Positions 61,522 to 64,000 of a stretch of DNA of 64,000 nucleotides are shown here, piece by piece. How positions within the stretch are numbered: position 1 is the first letter of the stretch; every line of letters begins with the position of its first letter. Under the pieces are notes generated by a model. It was not told the DNA's origin. It saw nothing but the letters and a program-made list of their open reading frames with translations, and ran no database searches. The stretch lies in assembly GCF_003574445.1 (NCBI RefSeq), contig NZ_KZ984573.1, positions 1 to 64,000 of the forward strand. The letters are read 5' to 3'. This stretch comes from Streptomyces sp. YIM 130001. Lineage in GTDB: Bacteria > Actinomycetota > Actinomycetes > Streptomycetales > Streptomycetaceae. Both the position numbers and the translations under genes were made by a program.

Positions 61522-62514
61522 ATGGCCAGGAAACCCGGAAACGACGACCCGCTCACCCCCGTCACGATCGCGGTGGGCCAGGAGGACCTGCTCCTCGACC
61601 GTGCCGTGCAGGAGGTGGTGGCGGCGGCCCGCGCGGCCGACTCCGACACGGATGTGCGCGACCTCACCTCGGACCAGCTGCAGCCCGGCACGTTGGCCGA
61701 GTTGACCAGTCCGTCGCTGTTCGCCGAGCGCAAGGTCGTGGTGGTGCGCAGCGCCCAGGACCTGTCGGCCGACTCGGTCAAGGACGTCAAGGCGTATCTC
61801 GGCTCACCCTTCGAGGAGATCACGCTCGTCCTGCTGCACGCGGGCGGGGCCAAGGGCAAGGGGCTCCTCGACGCCGCGCGCAAGGCCGGGGCCCGCGAGG
61901 TCTCCTGCCCGAAGATGACGAAGCCCGCGGACCGACTGTCGTTCGTACGCGGGGAGTTCCGGACGCTCGGGCGCTCCGCTACCCCGGAGGCCTGCCAGGC
62001 CCTGGTGGACTCGATCGGCAGCGACCTGCGCGAGCTGGCGAGTGCGGCCTCGCAGCTGGCGGCCGATGTCGAGGGCACGATCGACGACGCCGTCGTCGGG
62101 CGCTACTACACGGGGCGCGCCGAGGCCTCGAGCTTCACGGTCGCCGACCGGGCGGTCGAGGGGCGTGCGGCGGAGGCCCTCGAGGCGCTGCGCTGGTCGC
62201 TCGCGACGGGGGTGGCGCCCGTGATGATCACCAGCGCGATGGCGCAGGGGGTGCGCGCCATCGGCAAGCTCTCCGCCGCGCGCGGTGGCCGGCCCGCGGA
62301 TCTGGCCCGCGAGCTCGGCATGCCGCCCTGGAAGATCGACCGGGTACGACAGCAGATGCGGGGCTGGACGCCGGACGGGGTCGCGGCGGCACTGCGGGCC
62401 GTGGCGGATGCGGATGCGGGGGTCAAGGGCGGCGGAGACGATTCCGCGTACGCGCTGGAGAAGGCGGTGGTCGCGGTGGCACGGGCGAAGGGATTGCGCA
62501 GCGCCCGCGGGTGA
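61522..62514 (+). CDS. holA: DNA polymerase III subunit delta
   Basis: A 330-residue clamp-loader subunit. Features are VTIAVGQEDLLLDRAVQEVV at the N-terminus, FAERKVVVVRSAQDL, PADRLSFVRGEFRTLGRSATPEA and the C-terminal helical collar domain. It lacks the Cys cluster of the gamma/delta-prime subunits, as expected. The ATG at 61522 fits the family; no SD is obvious. In Streptomyces it usually lies near comEC and rpsT, but here a regulator-exporter-NAT-YceI stretch separates it from comEC. Confidence 0.94.
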   Translation: MARKPGNDDPLTPVTIAVGQEDLLLDRAVQEVVAAARAADSDTDVRDLTSDQLQPGTLAELTSPSLFAERKVVVVRSAQDLSADSVKDVKAYLGSPFEEITLVLLHAGGAKGKGLLDAARKAGAREVSCPKMTKPADRLSFVRGEFRTLGRSATPEACQALVDSIGSDLRELASAASQLAADVEGTIDDAVVGRYYTGRAEASSFTVADRAVEGRAAEALEALRWSLATGVAPVMITSAMAQGVRAIGKLSAARGGRPADLARELGMPPWKIDRVRQQMRGWTPDGVAAALRAVADADAGVKGGGDDSAYALEKAVVAVARAKGLRSARG

Positions 62515-62630
62515 GGGTTCGCCGCGCGGGCTGCCGGCCAGGCGCCCCCGGCGGCCTCGCCCCCGTCGCCGGACGCGCTGAACGGCTGCCCTCCACCGAA
62601 CGGCCCGTGAGGTGACACCTCGCACGCGAA

Positions 62631-62669
62631 AGCCCCGCCCGAGTCCTGGGGAAGGACGGAGGCGGGGCC
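62631..62669. terminator. Hairpin between holA and rpsT
   Basis: AGCCCCGCC (from 62631) and GGCGGGGC (62661-62668) pair, with inner GTCCT/AGGAC. It lies between convergent genes. A second inverted repeat, GGATCCGCAC/GTGCGGATCC (62687-62696 with 62719-62728), is nearer to rpsT. Confidence 0.75.
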
Positions 62670-62850
62670 TTCGTGATGCGCTGGATGGATCCGCACCCGC
62701 GTGGCGAACGCAGGCCGCGTGCGGATCCGAGGTGCCGGTCGGGAGCGGATGAGAGGGCCCGCTGGGTCCCTTCCGGCGATCAAGTCACCGGCGTCGCCCA
62801 CACTGGGGTTCGGCCGGGGGTCGGGCGCCATGGCACCCGGGAAGAAATGC

Positions 62851-63117
62851 TCAGCCCTTGAGGGAGGCAACCTGGGAAGCAAGCGCCGACTTCTTGTTGG
62901 CGGCCTGGTTCTTGTGGATGGCGCCCTTGGAGACGGCCTTGTCGAGCTTGCGGTTGGCGTCGCGCAGGGCCGCAGTGGCCTTGTCGACGTCGCCCGCGGA
63001 GGCGGCCTCACGGGTCTTGCGGATCGCGGTGCGGAGCGACGACTTGACGGCCTTGTTGCGCAGGCGCGCCTTCTCGTTCGTCTTGTTCCGCTTGATCTGG
63101 GACTTGATGTTCGCCAC
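62851..63117 (-). CDS. rpsT: 30S ribosomal protein S20
   Basis: An 88-residue, Lys/Ala-rich helical protein that binds 16S rRNA. MANIKSQIKRNKTNEKARLR at the start and HKNQAANKKSALA near the end are typical. It is divergent from lepA. Confidence 0.97.
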   Translation of the reverse strand: MANIKSQIKRNKTNEKARLRNKAVKSSLRTAIRKTREAASAGDVDKATAALRDANRKLDKAVSKGAIHKNQAANKKSALASQVASLKG

Positions 63118-63409
63118 GAAAGAGCCTTTTCAGGTTCGATGATCTTCTGGGTGCGTCCCGTCACCGTGCAGGTCACGAGACACAGCTGACAACGCTACCA
63201 GCAGGTCCGTCGACGACCCAATCCGCACCCGGTCGGCCTCCCGGGCCGGGCCGCTCCACGACCTCGCACGCCTGCTCCGCACCCGCCCCGCCACTGCGCG
63301 ACGGCCCAGCGCCCGGCCGGAGTCCCCACTCATGGGACGATGGAAGCTACGTGACGATCCGACCCGAGGCTGCAGTGCGCTGCAGACGTCTCAAGAATCA
63401 GGACCCTGC
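63118..63409. promoter_or_regulatory. Divergent promoter region of rpsT and lepA
   Basis: 292 bases without a gene. On the minus strand TTGGGT (complement of 63216-63221), an 18-bp spacer and TAGCGT (complement of 63192-63197) form a good rpsT promoter, leaving a leader of about 70 nt. CTGCAG-TGCG-CTGCAG at about 63370-63385 lies before lepA. Confidence 0.5.
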
Positions 63410-64000
63410 GTGCCCGCGACCCCTATCCATGTGCCCGAGCCGAGCCGCACCGACCCGGCGCTGATCCGCAATTTCTGCATCATCGCGCACATCGACCACG
63501 GCAAGTCCACCCTCGCCGACCGGATGCTCCAGCTGACCGGGGTGGTCGAGCAACGGCAGATGCGCGCTCAGTACCTCGACCGTATGGACATCGAGCGCGA
63601 GCGCGGCATCACCATCAAGTCCCAGGCGGTCCGGCTGCCCTGGGCGCCCACCGAGGGCGAGGGTCAAGGTTCGACCCACATCCTCAACATGATCGACACC
63701 CCGGGCCACGTGGACTTCACGTACGAGGTCTCGCGCTCGCTCGCCGCCTGCGAGGGCACCATCCTCCTGGTGGACGCCGCCCAGGGCATCGAGGCCCAGA
63801 CGCTGGCCAACCTCTACCTGGCGATGGAGAACGACCTCACGATCGTTCCCGTACTCAACAAGATCGACCTGCCGGCCGCCCAGCCGGAGAAGTTCTCCGA
63901 GGAGCTCGCCAACCTCATCGGCTGCGACCCCGACGACGTGCTGAAGGTCTCGGCGAAGACCGGCGTCGGCGTGGACGCGCTGCTCGACCGTGTGGTGCGC
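63410..64000 (+). CDS. lepA: Elongation factor 4 (LepA), 5' part
   Basis: Ribosomal translocase-like GTPase; 197 codons lie in the window and the gene runs off the end. G1 is AHIDHGKST, switch I is RERGITIKSQAVRL, G3 is DTPGHVDF and G4 is NKIDLP. The GTG at 63410 has AGGA 6 nt upstream and gives a 20-residue extension before RNFCIIAHIDHG. Confidence 0.95.
   Translation, partial: MPATPIHVPEPSRTDPALIRNFCIIAHIDHGKSTLADRMLQLTGVVEQRQMRAQYLDRMDIERERGITIKSQAVRLPWAPTEGEGQGSTHILNMIDTPGHVDFTYEVSRSLAACEGTILLVDAAQGIEAQTLANLYLAMENDLTIVPVLNKIDLPAAQPEKFSEELANLIGCDPDDVLKVSAKTGVGVDALLDRVVR

Noticed and set aside
1..64000. CRISPR arrays, insertion sequences or biosynthetic clusters
   Set aside because: No spaced direct repeats, transposase-like proteins, or PKS, NRPS or terpene-type genes were seen.

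Overview
The window is chromosomal DNA of a Streptomyces. The evidence is very high GC, many GTG and TTG starts, SD-poor promoters placed directly against start codons, and a core gene order that matches what I recall of the Streptomyces chromosome from valS to lepA. I see no prophage, insertion sequence, CRISPR array or secondary-metabolite cluster. Most of the window is conserved core, with short lineage-specific insertions.

Layout. 0.2-4.7 kb: a membrane-anchored Pro/Gln-rich protein, valS, and a small membrane protein, separated by strong hairpins. 4.9-7.3 kb: folC, a DUF4233 protein and ndk. 7.6-14.1 kb: the cell-wall cluster mreB, mreC, mreD, a class B PBP (mrdA) and rodA. 14.2-20.5 kb: a CYTH/CHAD protein, a TIGR03960-type radical SAM protein, a GNAT acetyltransferase, an odd repeat-built membrane protein and the TIGR03936/DUF2344 partner of the radical SAM protein. 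20.8-27.1 kb: rne, rplU, rpmA, obg. 27.2-33.0 kb: a TagF-like polymerase (minus strand), proB, a small conserved gene and proA. 33.1-40.1 kb: two membrane proteins sharing a cytoplasmic VVFDE motif, an M48 protease, a 53-residue membrane protein, nadD, an LCP-type protein (probable PdtA homologue), rsfS and a phosphoglycerate-mutase-family phosphatase.

40.3-43.7 kb is bounded by two identical tRNA-Ala(GGC) genes that enclose an XRE regulator, a divergent 14-TM exporter and two small zinc-ribbon proteins. 43.8-47.1 kb holds a cytochrome-b-like membrane protein coupled to a NuoF-like flavoprotein/ferredoxin. 47.1-52.2 kb: leuS behind a leucine leader peptide and intrinsic terminator, a coiled-coil membrane protein and a DegV protein. 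52.3-57.0 kb: comEA and comEC. 57.1-61.2 kb is an accessory stretch (ArsR-type regulator, MFS exporter, arylamine N-acetyltransferase, YceI protein). It is followed by a small gene, holA, rpsT and the 5' part of lepA.

Themes. (1) At least nine genes look leaderless: a TANNNT -10 box lies 6-8 nt before the start codon. (2) Wall and sporulation machinery is concentrated here (Mre/PBP2/RodA plus TagF-like and LCP proteins). (3) Translation genes are numerous (valS, leuS, rne, rplU, rpmA, obg, rsfS, rpsT, lepA). (4) The accessory genes carry simple 18- or 27-bp coding repeats not seen in most neighbours. The most informative signals outside gene bodies are the leuS attenuator, a 16-codon ORF coupled to mrdA, a perfect 20-bp palindrome at the ArsR start, a DnaA-box pair before comEA and the duplicated 127-bp block in the repeat protein.
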